Shown here piece after piece: positions 40,950 through 55,000 of a DNA stretch of 64,000 nucleotides. A program made the translations under genes and the position numbers. Below the pieces are notes generated by a model. That model saw only the letters and a list, made by a program, of their open reading frames with translations. It ran no database searches and had not been told where the DNA came from. The first letter of the stretch is position 1, and each line of letters opens with the position of its first letter. The DNA is taken from NCBI GenBank assembly GCA_930367215.1, contig OV884056.1, positions 121,084,053-121,148,052 on the forward strand. The letters are read 5' to 3'. This DNA comes from Pollenia angustigena (taxonomy: Eukaryota; Arthropoda; Insecta; Diptera; Polleniidae).

Positions 40950-42410
40950 TAACCACTTTTTCAGTTGATAGCTATTTAATATATGAATCCTATGGGAGGT
41001 GTTTCCCTCCCGCGCCTACCCGCTTTTTTCTATTTTCAAAAGTGTAGTATACCATAAGAGTGACTTCTACAAAGTTTGAAAATGCTTACTATAACAGTTC
41101 TTAAGATATGCGATATTAAACATTGGCGTCCTATGGGGGTAACGTTTCCCCGCTGCTATTTTATTTCAATTTTGGGGTTCAGAAGATCATACTACAAAAA
41201 GTTAAACAAAATGAGTGCAGCGGCTCTAAATTATATTTCTATCTATGAGGGGTACTGCTCCTTCTCTGTCTACCCCGCCCATTTCTATATTGTTTACAAT
41301 AATAGTAGCTTTAACCACGTTTGAAGACTACCCCTTTAATAGTTCTTCAGCTGAGCGATATTAAATATATGCATCCTATGGAAGGTATTCCCCTCTGCGC
41401 CTACCCGCCTTATTTTTATTTTCAAAAGTGTAGTATACCATAAGTGTGACTTCTACAAAGTTTGAACATTCTCACTATAACAGTTTTTAAGATATCCGAT
41501 ATTAAACATTGGCGTCCTATGGGGGGTAACACTTCCCCCGCTGCTATTTTGTTTCAATTTTGGGGCTCAGAAGATCCTACTACCAAAAGTTCAACAAATT
41601 GCTTGCAGCGGCTCTTATTAATATTTCTATCTATGAAATTTAAAGTTTGCTATAATAGTAGCTTTAACCACGTTTGAAGACTCTCCCTTTAATAGTTCTT
41701 TAGTTGAGCGATATTTAATATATGAATCGTATGGGAGGTATTTCCACCCCTGCGCATGCCCGCTTTGTTTTTATTTTCAGTAGTGTAGTATACCATAAGT
41801 GTGACTTCTACAAAGTTTGAACATTCTCACTATAACAGTTCTCAAGATATGCGATATTAAACATTGGCGTTATATGAGGGGAACCACTTCCCCCGCTGCT
41901 ATTTTGTTTCAATTTTGGGGCTCAGAAGACACTACTACCAAAAGTTCAACAAATTGCTTGCAGCGGCTCTTATTAATATTTCTATCTATGAGGGGTACTG
42001 CTCCTCCTCTGTCCACCCCGCCCATTACTATATTGAAATTTAAAGTTTGCTATAATAGTAGCTTTAACCACGTTTGAAGACTCTCCCTTTAATAGTTCTT
42101 CAGTTGAGCGATATTTAATATATGCATCGTATGGGAGGTATTTCCACTCCTGCGCATGCCCGCTTTATTTTTATTTTCAAAAGTGTAGTATACCATTAGA
42201 GTGAATTGTACAAAGTTTGAACATTCTCACTATAACAGTTCTTAAGATATGCGATATTAAACAATGGCGTTCTATGCCACTTCCCCCGCTGCTATTTTAT
42301 TTGAATTTTGGGGCTCAGAAGATCCTACTACCAAAAGTTCAACAAAATGCTTGCAGCGGCTCTTAAAATATGCGATATTTAATATTGGCATCCACGAAAA
42401 AATATGGCAC
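40950..42410. repeat. ~355-400-bp tandem repeat, about four units
   Basis: The word AGTGTAGTATACCAT recurs at 41041, 41427, 41782 and 42182. Each unit also carries GATATGCGATATTAAACA, CCCCGCTGCTATTTT, TTTGGGGCTCAGAAGAT and CTTTAATAGTTCTTCAG. Units differ by indels, notably loss of the GGGGTACTGCTCCT part. ORFs at 41076-42449 are repeats of the same unit and not genes. Confidence 0.88.
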
Positions 42411-42674
42411 CGCCCCTTTGTCCAATACACCTTTTTACCACTGTTTTAATTAAACGTATTTCTATGCATGGCAACAACATATATACCAAATATTATCGCC
42501 GTAGGTCAAAAAATGTCATAGATAACACGATTTTAAATTTTGGGTTGTATGGGCGTGGCATCGCATCTTTGCCCAGTCACAATTTTATATAGCCTAATGT
42601 CTCTTCCAGGGTCACAGTTACAAGCTGTGAAAATTTCAAGGCCATCGGTCAAGTGGTTTGGCCTCCTATAAGGC

Positions 42675-42679
<5 letters not shown>
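42411..42679. other. Unique end of the tandem-repeat element
   Basis: Noncoding. It contains TTTCAAGGCCATCGGTCAAG (42637-42656), a type of phrase often found just upstream of a simple-repeat tail in dispersed insect repeats. Confidence 0.4.

Positions 42680-42727
<48 letters not shown>
42680..42727. repeat. (TA)n microsatellite
   Basis: About 48 bases of alternating A and T. It may be the microsatellite tail of the preceding repeat. Confidence 0.95.
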
Positions 42728-42731
<4 letters not shown>

Positions 42732-43249
42732 ATGGCGATGTGTTGGGGTCTGTTTTTCGATATACGGCTTTTTTTAAGGTCATTTGTATACTTTGGGTAC
42801 CGGTCCCAAATAAATCATAGGTCTAAAGCTTGCTTTGGGGACCGACATAATTTCAGGAGATTTTTTTTTCAAAAAAAATTTTTTTTTTTAATTTTTATTG
42901 ATTATGAATTGACTATTGCTTATTTACTACGATTACATATCCTTTTATTAATAGACACTCAAGAAATGTATAATTTTCACATTTTTAGTTAAAACATTAA
43001 AATTGATATTGCCACATTTTCGAAAAAAATTTTATATTTTGAGGTCCATATCAACACTGTATTACCATAACCACTGTATTAGCAAACCGACATAATTTTG
43101 TATAACTTTAGGGTAGTTGAACTGTCAAACTTGTATTATAAATTTACATAACAAAAGTACTCAAATTTTTTATACATTAATTGGGGGAAAAAATAGTACC
43201 AAAAAGGGGAATTACGGGAAATTTCTAATTTTACTAAAATGTTTGGTTC
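42728..43249. other. Noncoding DNA before the 118-bp array
   Basis: A short unique stretch with T- and A-runs near 42860-42890 and GGGACCGACATAAT at 42838. No gene. Confidence 0.4.
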
Positions 43250-44575
43250 TGCAGCTGGTATTTTTTTAATTATCGTTAATGTTGGACCTTAAAACATAAG
43301 ATTCAACATGCAATATCCTGAGTCGATAAGAATCTATGACGGAACTTTTTGGTACTTTTTTGTTCTTTAACTGGTACTTTTTGAATTTCCGTTAGTATTG
43401 GACCTAGTGGATGAGAGTCAGTAAGAGTGTACTTTTTGGAACTATTTTATGTGTTAACTGGTACTTTTTGAATATCCGTAAGCATTGTACCTAGAAACAT
43501 TAAATTAAACATGCAAGGTCCTGAGTGAGAATCTGTAAGAGGGCTTTTAGGTACTTTTTGTTCATTAACTGTTACTTTTTGAATTTCCGTCAGTATTGGA
43601 CCTAGAAACATAAAATTAAACATGCAAGATCCTGTGTAAATGAGAATCTGTTAGAGGTATCTTTTCGGTACTTTTTTATTCGTTAGCTGGTACTTTTTGA
43701 ATTTTCGTTTGTATTGGACCTAGAAACATAAAATTAAACATGCAAGGGCTTGAGTGAATGGGAATCTGTATGAGGGCTTTTTGGTACTTTTTTTCTTTAA
43801 CTGGTACTTTTTGAATTTTCATTAATATTGAACCTAGAATCATAAAGTTCAACATGCAAGGTCTTGAGTAAATAACAATCTGTTGGAGGGATATTTTTGG
43901 TACTTTTTCGTTTTTTAACTGGTACTTTTTTTAAATTTTCGCTAAGATTGGTCTTATGAACATAAAATTAAACCTGCATGGTCCTGAGAGAATGAGAATC
44001 TCTAAAAGCGCTTATTGGTACTTTTTAGTTCTTAAACAAGTACTTTTTAAATATCCGTTAATATTGGACTTAGAAACATTAAATTCAAGATGCAATGCCC
44101 GGAGTGGATAAGGATCTATAAGCGGGAAGTTTTTGGTACTTTTTTGTTCTTTAGCTGGTACTTTTTGAATTTCCGTTAGTATTTGGCTTAGAAACATAAA
44201 ATTAAACATGCAAGGTCCTGAGTGAATGAGAATCTGTAAGAGGGCTTTTTGGTACTTTTTTTTTGTTCTTTAACTGGTACTTTTTGAATTTCCATTAATA
44301 TTGAGCCTAGAATCATAAAATTCATCATGCAATGTCCTGAGTTGATGAGAATCTATAAGAGGGAAGTTTTTGTTACTTTTTAATTCATAAACTGGTACTT
44401 TTTGAATATCCGTTAGTATTGGACCTAGAAAGATAAAATTAAACATGCAATGTCCTGAGTGAATGAGAATCTATAATAGGGAACGTTTTGGTACTTAGTA
44501 ATTCATTAACTGGTACTTTTTGAATTTCCGTTAGTATTGGACCTAGAAAGATAAAATTAATATGCACGGTGCTGA
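43250..44575. repeat. ~118-bp tandem repeat, about 12 units
   Basis: CTGGTACTTTTTGAATTTCC-type starts recur at roughly 43254, 43370, 43459, 43571, 43689, 43800, 43919, 44035, 44155, 44273, 44391 and 44510. Spacing is mostly 111-120, with one shorter unit. Each unit has two GGTACTTTTT boxes, a TTAGTATTGGACCTAGAAAC block and a CATGCAAGGTCCTGAGTGAA block. Noncoding satellite-like DNA. Confidence 0.9.
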
Positions 44576-44589
44576 GTGAATAATAATGA

Positions 44590-45183
44590 ATAATTTAAAT
44601 AATAATTGAATTTAGCTATAGATCGTTAAAACCACCCTTTTAAAATAAAATTATCGAAATATAATGAAACAAACAATAAAAAATCGCAAAATTTTTTAAA
44701 TAATAATTGAATTTAGCTATAAACGGCTAAAAGCACATTTTTTATATAAAATTATTGAAATATGATAAAACAAACAATAAAAAATAAAAATTTTTTTTAA
44801 AAAATAAGTGAATTTAGCTATAAATCGCTAAAACCACCCTCTTTTAAATAAAATTATTAAAATATAATGAAAAAAACAGTAAAAATTCGCTAAATTTTTT
44901 AAATATAAATTAAATTTAGCTATAAATCGCTAAAGCCACCATTCTTTAAATAAAATTATTGAAATATAATGAAACAAACAATAAAAAATCTCAAAATTTT
45001 TTAAATAATAATTGAATTTAGCTATAAATCGCTAAAATCCCTTTTTTAAATAAAATTTTTGAAATATAATGAAAAAAACAACAAAACATCGCAAAATTTT
45101 TTAATAATAATTGAATTTAGCTATAAATCGCTAAAAACCATCCTTTTTAAATGAAATTATTGAAATATAATGAAAAAACAACA
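44590..45183 (+). repeat. 102-bp AT-rich satellite, plus-orientation block
   Basis: About six units marked by GAATTTAGCTATAAA at about 44608, 44710, 44812, 44908, 45014 and 45113. The orientation is opposite to that of the following 18.8 kb. Units here keep the AGCGATTTATAGCT-type palindrome in reverse-complement form. Confidence 0.9.
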
Positions 45184-46099
45184 ATTTTATTTAAAAAAAG
45201 AGTGGTTTTTAGCGATTTATTGCTAAATTCAATTATTATTAAAAAAATTTAGCGATTTTTTATTGTTGTTTTCATTATATTTCAATAATTTTATTTAAAA
45301 AAGGGTGGTTTTTGGCGATTTATAGCTAAATTCAATTATTATTTAAAAAATTTAGTGATTTTTTATTGTTTGTTTGATTATATTTCAATAATTTTATTTA
45401 AAAAAGGGTGGTTTTTGGTGATTTATAGCTAAATTCAATTATTATGTAAAAAATTTAGCGATTTTTTTACTGTGTGTTTCATTATATTTCAAAAATTTTA
45501 TTTAAAAAAGGGTGGTTTTTGGCGTTTTATAGCAAAATTCAATTATTATTTAAAAAATTTAGCGATTTTTTATTGTTTTTTCATTATATTTCAATAATCC
45601 TATTTAAAAAATTGTGGTTTTTGGCGATTTATAGCAAAATTCAATTATTATTTAAAAAATCTAGCGATTGTTTTTACCTTATATTTTTATTGTTTTTTCA
45701 TTATATTTCAATAATTTTATTTAAAAAAGGGTGGTTTTTGGTGATTTATAGCTAAATTCAATTATTATTTTAAAAATTAGCGATTTTTTATTGTTTGTTT
45801 CATTATATTTCAATAATTTTATTTAAACAAGGGTGGTTTTTGGTGATTTATAGCTAAATTCAATTATTATTTTAAAAATTTAGCGATTTTTTATTGTTTG
45901 TTTCATTATATTTTAATAATTTTATTTAAAAAAGGGTGGTTTTTGGTGATTTATAGCTAAATTCAATTATTATTTAAAAAATTTAGCGATTTTTTATTGT
46001 TTTTTCATTATATTTCAATAATTTTATTTAAAAAAGGGTGGTTTTTGGTGATTTATAGCTAAATTCAATTATTATTTTAAAAATTAGCGATTTTTTATT

Positions 46100-49000
46100 G
46101 TTTGTTTCATTATATTTCAATAATTTTATTTAAAAAAGGGTGGTTTTTGGTGATTTATAGCTAAATTCAATTATTATTTAAAAAATGTAGCGATTTTTTA
46201 TTGTGTGTTTCATTATATTTCAATAATTTTATTCAAAAAATTGTGGTTTTTGGCGATTTATAGCAAAATTCAATTATTATTTAAAAAATTTAGCGATTGT
46301 TTATTGTTTTTTCCTTATATTTTTATTGTTTTTTCATTATATTTCAATAATTTTATTTAAACAAGGGTGGTTTTTGGTGATTTATAGCTAAATTCAATTA
46401 TTATTTTAAAAATTTAGCGATTTTTTATTGTTTGTTTCATTATATTTTAATAATTTTATTTAAAAAAGGGTGGTTTTTGGTGATTTATAGCTAAATTCAA
46501 TTATTATTTAAAAAATTTAGCGATTTTTTATTGTTTTTTCATTATATTTCAATAATTTTATTCAAAAAATTGTGGTTTTTGGCGTTTTATGGCAAAATTC
46601 AATTATTATTTAAAAAATTTAGCGATTGTTTATTGTTTTTTCCTTATATTTTTATTGTTTTTTCATTATATTACAATAATTTTATTTAAACAAGGGTGGT
46701 TTTTGGTGATTTATAGCTAAATTCAATTATTATTTAAAAAATTTTGCGATTTTTTATTGTGTGTTTCATTATATTTCAATAATTTTATTCAAAAAATGGT
46801 GGTTTTTGGCGTTTTATAGCAAAATTCAATTATTATTTAAAAAATTTAGCGATTGTTTATTGTTTTTTCCTTATATTTTTATTGTTTTTTCATTATATTT
46901 CAATAATTTTATTTAAACAAGGGTGGTTTTTGGTAATTTATAGCTAAATTCAATTATTATTTTAAAAATTTAGCGATTTTTTATTGTTTGTTTCATTATA
47001 TTTTAATAATTTTATTTAAAAAAGGGTGGTTTTTGGTGATTTATAGCTAAATTCAATTATTATTTAAAAAATTTAGCGATTTTTTATTGTTTTTTCATTA
47101 TATTTCAATAATTTTATTTAAAAAAGGGTGGTTTTTGGTGATTTATAGCTAAATTCAATTATTATTTTAAAAATTAGCGATTTTTTATTGTTTGTTTCAT
47201 TATATTTCAATAATTTTATTTAAAAAAGGGTGGTTTTTGGTGATTTATAGCTAAATTCAATTATTATTTAAAAAATGTAGCGATTTTTTATTGTGTGTTT
47301 CATTATATTTCAATAATTTTATTCAAAAAATTGTGGTTTTTGGCGATTTATAGCAAAATTCAATTATTATTTAAAAAATTAAGCGATTGTTTATTGTTTT
47401 TTCCTTATATTTTTATTGTTTTTTCATTATATTTCAATAATTTTATTTAAAAAAGGGTAGTTTTTGGTGCTTTATAGCTAAATTCAATTATTATTTAAAA
47501 AATTTAGCGATTTTTTATTGTTTTTTCATTATATTTCAATAATTTTATTAAAAAAAGGGTGGCTTTTGGTGATTTATAGCTAAATTCAATTATTATTTAA
47601 AAAATTTAGCGATTTTTTATTGTGTGTTTCATTATATTTCAATAATTTTATTTAAAAAATTGTGGTTTTTGGCGATTTATAGCAAAATTCAATTATTATT
47701 TAAAAAATTTTGCGATTGTTTATTGTTTTTTCATTATATTTTTTTTGTTTTTTCATTATATTTCAATAATTTTATTTAAAAAAGGGTGGTTTTTGGTGCT
47801 TTATAGCTAAATTCAATTATTATTTAAAAAAATTTGCGATTTTTTATTGTGTGTTTCATTATATTTCAATAATTTTATTTAAAAAATTGTGGTTTTTGGC
47901 GATTTATAGCAAAATTCAATTATTATTTTAAAAATTAACGATTTTTTTTGTTTGTTTCATTATATTTCAAAAATTTTATTTAAAAAAGGGTGGTTTTTGG
48001 TGATTTTTAGCTAAATTCAATTATTATTTAAAAAATTTAGCGATTTTTTATTGTTTTTTCATTATATTTCAATAATCCTATTTAAAAAATTGTGGTTTTT
48101 GGCGATTTATAGCAAAATTCAATTATTATTTAAAAAATTTAGCGATTGTTTATTGTTTTTTCCTTATATTTTTATTGTTTTTTCATTATATTTCAATAAT
48201 TTTATTTAAACAAAGGGGGTTTTTGGTGATTTATAGCTAAATTCAATTATTATTTTAAAAATTTAGCGATTTTTTATTGTTTGTATCATTATATTTTAAT
48301 AATTTTATTTAAAAAATGGTGGTTTTTGGTGATTTATAGCTAAATTCAATTATTATTTAAAAAATTTAGCGATTTTTTATTGTTTTTTCATTATATTTCA
48401 ATAATTTTATTTAAAAAAGGGTGGTTTTTGGTGATTTATAGCTAAATTCAATTATTATTTTAAAAATTAGCGATTTTTTATTGTTTGTTTCATTATATTT
48501 CAATAATTTTATTTAAAAAAGGATGGTTTTTGGTGATTAATAGCTAAATTCAATTATTATTTAAAAAATTTAGCGATTTTTTATTGTGTGTTTCATTATA
48601 TTTCAATAATTTTATTCAAAAAATTGTGGTTTTTGGCGATTTATAGCAAAATTCAATTATTATTTAAAAAATTTAGCGATTGTTTATTGTTTTTTCGTTA
48701 TAGTTTTATTGTTTTTTCATTATATTTCAATAATTTTATTTAAACAAGGGTGGTTTTTGGTGATTTATAGCTAAATTCAATTATTATTTTAAAAATTTAG
48801 CGATTTTTTATTGTTTGTTTCATTATATTTTAATAATTTTATTTAAAAAAGGGTGGTTTTTGGTGATTTATAGCTAAATTCAATAATTTTTTAAAAAAAT
48901 TAGCGATTTTTTATTGTGTGTTTCATTATATTTCAATAATTTTATTTAAAAAATTGTGGTCTTTGGCGATTTATAGCTAAATTCAATTATTATTTAAAAA

Positions 49001-52000
49001 ATTTAGCGATTGTTTATTGTTTTTTCATTATATTTTTATTGTTTTTTCTTTATATTTCAATAATTTTATTTAAAAAAGGGTAGTTTTTGGTGCTTTATAG
49101 CTAAATTCAATTATTATTTAAAAAATTTAGCGATTTTTTATTGTTTTTTCATTATATTTCAATAATTTTATTTAAAAAAGGGTGGTTTTTGGTGATTTAT
49201 AGCAAAATTCAATTATTATTTAAAAAAATTTGCGATTTTTTATTGTGTGTTTAATTATATTTCAATAATTTTATTTAAAAAATTGTGGTTTTTGTCGATT
49301 TATAGCAAAATTCAATTATTATTAAAAAAATTTAGCGATTGTTTATTGTTTTTTCATTATATTTTTTTTGTTTTTTCATTATATTTCAATAATTTTATTT
49401 AAACAAGGGTGGTTTTTGGTGATTTATAGCTAAATTCAATTATTATTTTAAAAATTTAGCGATTGTTTATTGTTTTTTCGTTATAGTTTTATTGTTTTTT
49501 CATTATATTTCAATAATTTTATTTAAACAAGGGTGGTTTTTGGTGATTTATAGCTAAATTCAATTATTATTTTAAAAATTTAGCGATTTTTTATTGTTTG
49601 TTTCATTATATTTTAATAATTTTATTTAAAAAAGGGTGGTTTTTGGTGATTTATAGCTAAATTCAATAATTTTTTAAAAAAATTAGCGATTTTTTATTGT
49701 GTGTTTCATTATATTTCAATAATTTTATTTAAAAAATTGTGGTCTTTGGCGATTTATAGCTAAATTCAATTATTATTTAAAAAATTTAGCGATTGTTTAT
49801 TGTTTTTTCATTATATTTTTATTGTTTTTTCTTTATATTTCAATAATTTTATTTAAAAAAGGGTAGTTTTTGGTGCTTTATAGCTAAATTCAATTATTAT
49901 TTAAAAAATTTAGCGATTTTTTATTGTTTTTTCATTATATTTCAATAATTTTATTTAAAAAAGGGTGGTTTTTGGTGATTTATAGCAAAATTCAATTATT
50001 ATTTAAAAAAATTTGCGATTTTTTATTGTGTGTTTAATTATATTTCAATAATTTTATTTAAAAAATTGTGGTTTTTGTCGATTTATAGCAAAATTCAATT
50101 ATTATTAAAAAAATTTAGCGATTGTTTATTGTTTTTTCATTATATTTTTTTTGTTTTTTCATTATATTTCAATAATTTTATTTAAACAAGGGTGGTTTTT
50201 GGTGATTTATAGCTAAATTCAATTATTATTTTAAAAATTTAGCGATTTTTTATTGTTTGTTTCATTATATTTTAATAATTTTATTTAAAAAAGGGTGGTT
50301 TTTGGTGATTTATAGCTAAATTCAATAATTTTTTAAAAAAATTAGCGATTTTTTATTGTGTGTTTCATTATATTTCAATAATTTTATTTAAAAAATTGTG
50401 GTTTTTGGCGATTTATAGCAAAATTCAATTATTATTTAAAAAATTTAGCGATTGTTTATTGTTTTTTCCTTATATTTTTATTGTTTTTTCTTTATATTTC
50501 AATAATTTTATTTAAAAAAGGGTAGTTTTTGGTGCTTTATAGCTAAATTCAATTATTATTTAAAAAATTTAGCGATTTTTTATTGTTTTTTCATTATATT
50601 TCAATAATTTTATTTAAAAAAGGGTGGTTTTTGGTGATTTATAGCTAAATTCAATTATTATTTAAAAAAATTTGCGATTTTTTATTGTGTGTTTAATTAT
50701 ATTTCAATAATTTTATTTAAAAAATTTTGGTTTTTGTCGATTTATAGCAAAATTCAATTATTATTAAAAAAATTTAGCGATTGTTTATTGTTTTTTCATT
50801 ATATTTTTTTTGTTTTTTCATTATATTTCAATAATTTTATTTAAACAAGGGTGGTTTTTGGTGATTTATAGCTAAATTCAATTATTATTTTAAAAATTTA
50901 GCGATTTTTTATTGTTTGTTTCATTATATTTTAATAATTTTATTTAAAAAAGGGTGGTTTTTGGTGATTTATAGCTAAATTCAATTATTATTTTAAAAAT
51001 TTAGCGATTTTTTATTGTTTGTTTCATTATATTTTAATAATTTTATTTAAAAAAGGGTGGTTTTTGGTGATTTATAGCTAAATTCAATTATTTTTTAAAA
51101 AATTTAGCGATTGTTTATTGTTTGTTTCATTATATTTTAATAATTTTATTTAAAAAAGGGTGGTTTTTGGTGATTTATTTAGCGATTTTTTATTGTGTGT
51201 TTCATTATATTTCAATAATTTTATTCAAAAAATTGTGGTTTTTGGCGATTTATAGCAAAATTCAATTATTATTTAAAAAATTTAGCGATTGTTTATTGTT
51301 TTTTCGTTATAGTTTTATTGTTTTTTCATTATATTTCAATAATTTTATTTAAACAAGGGTGGTTTTTGGTGATTTATAGCTAAATTCAATTATTATTTTA
51401 AAAATTTAGCGATTTTTTATTGTTTGTTTCATTATATTTTAATAATTTTATTTAAAAAAGGGTGGTTTTTGGTGATTTATAGCTAAATTCAATAATTTTT
51501 TAAAAAAATTAGCGATTTTTTATTGTGTGTTTCATTATATTTCAATAATTTTATTTAAAAAATTGTGGTCTTTGGCGATTTATAGCTAAATTCAATTATT
51601 ATTTAAAAAATTTAGCGATTGTTTATTGTTTTTTCATTATATTTTTATTGTTTTTTCTTTATATTTCAATAATTTTATTTAAAAAAGGGTAGTTTTTGGT
51701 GCTTTATAGCTAAATTCAATTATTATTTAAAAAATTTAGCGATTTTTTATTGTTTTTTCATTATATTTCAATAATTTTATTTAAAAAAGGGTGGTTTTTG
51801 GTGATTTATAGCAAAATTCAATTATTATTTAAAAAAATTTGCGATTTTTTATTGTGTGTTTAATTATATTTCAATAATTTTATTTAAAAAATTGTGGTTT
51901 TTGTCGATTTATAGCAAAATTCAATTATTATTAAAAAAATTTAGCGATTGTTTATTGTTTTTTCATTATATTTTTTTTGTTTTTTCATTATATTTCAATA

Positions 52001-55000
52001 ATTTTATTTAAACAAGGGTGGTTTTTGGTGATTTATAGCTAAATTCAATTATTATTTTAAAAATTTAGCGATTGTTTATTGTTTTTTCGTTATAGTTTTA
52101 TTGTTTTTTCATTATATTTCAATAATTTTATTTAAACAAGGGTGGTTTTTGGTGATTTATAGCTAAATTCAATTATTATTTTAAAAATTTAGCGATTTTT
52201 TATTGTTTGTTTCATTATATTTTAATAATTTTATTTAAAAAAGGGTGGTTTTTGGTGATTTATAGCTAAATTCAATAATTTTTTAAAAAAATTAGCGATT
52301 TTTTATTGTGTGTTTCATTATATTTCAATAATTTTATTTAAAAAATTGTGGTCTTTGGCGATTTATAGCTAAATTCAATTATTATTTAAAAAATTTAGCG
52401 ATTGTTTATTGTTTTTTCATTATATTTTTATTGTTTTTTCTTTATATTTCAATAATTTTATTTAAAAAAGGGTAGTTTTTGGTGCTTTATAGCTAAATTC
52501 AATTATTATTTAAAAAATTTAGCGATTTTTTATTGTTTTTTCATTATATTTCAATAATTTTATTTAAAAAAGGGTGGTTTTTGGTGATTTATAGCAAAAT
52601 TCAATTATTATTTAAAAAAATTTGCGATTTTTTATTGTGTGTTTAATTATATTTCAATAATTTTATTTAAAAAATTGTGGTTTTTGTCGATTTATAGCAA
52701 AATTCAATTATTATTAAAAAAATTTAGCGATTGTTTATTGTTTTTTCATTATATTTTTTTTGTTTTTTCATTATATTTCAATAATTTTATTTAAACAAGG
52801 GTGGTTTTTGGTGATTTATAGCTAAATTCAATTATTATTTTAAAAATTTAGCGATTTTTTATTGTTTGTTTCATTATATTTTAATAATTTTATTTAAAAA
52901 AGGGTGGTTTTTGGTGATTTATAGCTAAATTCAATAATTTTTTAAAAAAATTAGCGATTTTTTATTGTGTGTTTCATTATATTTCAATAATTTTATTTAA
53001 AAAATTGTGGTTTTTGGCGATTTATAGCAAAATTCAATTATTATTTAAAAAATTTAGCGATTGTTTATTGTTTTTTCCTTATATTTTTATTGTTTTTTCT
53101 TTATATTTCAATAATTTTATTTAAAAAAGGGTAGTTTTTGGTGCTTTATAGCTAAATTCAATTATTATTTAAAAAATTTAGCGATTTTTTATTGTTTTTT
53201 CATTATATTTCAATAATTTTATTTAAAAAAGGGTGGTTTTTGGTGATTTATAGCTAAATTCAATTATTATTTAAAAAAATTTGCGATTTTTTATTGTGTG
53301 TTTAATTATATTTCAATAATTTTATTTAAAAAATTTTGGTTTTTGTCGATTTATAGCAAAATTCAATTATTATTAAAAAAATTTAGCGATTGTTTATTGT
53401 TTTTTCATTATATTTTTTTTGTTTTTTCATTATATTTCAATAATTTTATTTAAACAAGGGTGGTTTTTGGTGATTTATAGCTAAATTCAATTATTATTTT
53501 AAAAATTTAGCGATTTTTTATTGTTTGTTTCATTATATTTTAATAATTTTATTTAAAAAAGGGTGGTTTTTGGTGATTTATAGCTAAATTCAATTATTAT
53601 TTTAAAAATTTAGCGATTTTTTATTGTTTGTTTCATTATATTTTAATAATTTTATTTAAAAAAGGGTGGTTTTTGGTGATTTATAGCTAAATTCAATTAT
53701 TTTTTAAAAAATTTAGCGATTGTTTATTGTTTGTTTCATTATATTTTAATAATTTTATTTAAAAAAGGGTGGTTTTTGGTGATTTATAGCTAAATTCAAT
53801 TATTATTTTAAAAATTAGCGATTTTTTATTGTTTGTTTCATTATATTTCAATAATTTTATTTAAAAAAGGGTGGATTTTGGTGATTTATAGCTAAATTCA
53901 ATTATTATTTAAAAAATTTAGCGATTTTTTATTGTTTTTTCATTATATTTCAATAATTTTATTTAAAAAAGGGTGGTTTTTGGTGATTTATAGCTAAATT
54001 CAATTATTATTTTAAAAATTAGCGATTTTTTATTGTTTGTTTTATTATATTTCAATAATTTTATTTAAAAAAGGGTGGTTTTTGGTGATTTATAGCTAAA
54101 TTCAATTATTATTTAAAAAATTTAGCGATTTTTTATTGTTTTTTCATTATATTTCAATAATTTTATTTAAAAAAGGGTGGTTTTTGGTGATTTATAGCTA
54201 AATTCAATTATTATTTAAAAAATGTAGCGATTTTTTATTGTGTGTTTCATTATATTTCAATAATTTTATTCAAAAAATTGTGGTTTTTGGCGATTTATAG
54301 CAAAATTCAATTATTATTTAAAAAATTTAGCGATTGTTTATTGTTTTTTCCTTATATTTTTATTGTTTTTTCATTATATTTCAATAATTTTATTTAAACA
54401 AGGGTGGTTTTTGGTGATTTATAGCTAAATTCAATTATTATTTTAAAAATTTAGCGATTTTTTATTGTTTGTTTCATTATATTTTAATAATTTTATTTAA
54501 AAAAGGGTGGTTTTTGGTGATTTATAGCTAAATTCAATTATTATTTAAAAAATTTAGCGATTTTTTATTGTTTTTTCATTATATTTCAATAATTTTATTC
54601 AAAAAATTGTGGTTTTTGGCGTTTTATGGCAAAATTCAATTATTATTTAAAAAATTTAGCGATTGTTTATTGTTTTTTCCTTATATTTTTATTGTTTTTT
54701 CATTATATTACAATAATTTTATTTAAACAAGGGTGGTTTTTGGTGATTTATAGCTAAATTCAATTATTATTTAAAAAATTTTGCGATTTTTTATTGTGTG
54801 TTTCATTATATTTCAATAATTTTATTCAAAAAATTGTGGTTTTTGGCGTTTTATAGCAAAATTCAATTATTATTTAAAAAATTTAGCGATTGTTTATTGT
54901 TTTTTCCTTATATTTTTATTGTTTTTTCATTATATTTCAATAATTTTATTTAAACAAGGGTGGTTTTTGGTAATTTATAGCTAAATTCAATTATTATTTT

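Noticed and set aside
42533..42733. Minus-strand ORF with a YIYIYI run
   Set aside because: It is the translation of the (TA)n microsatellite.
45474..45755. ORF of 93 codons (MFHYISKILFKK...) and similar ORFs at 51122-51352 and 59546-59734
   Set aside because: They are translations of the 102-bp satellite; the residue pattern repeats every 34 codons because 102 is a multiple of three.
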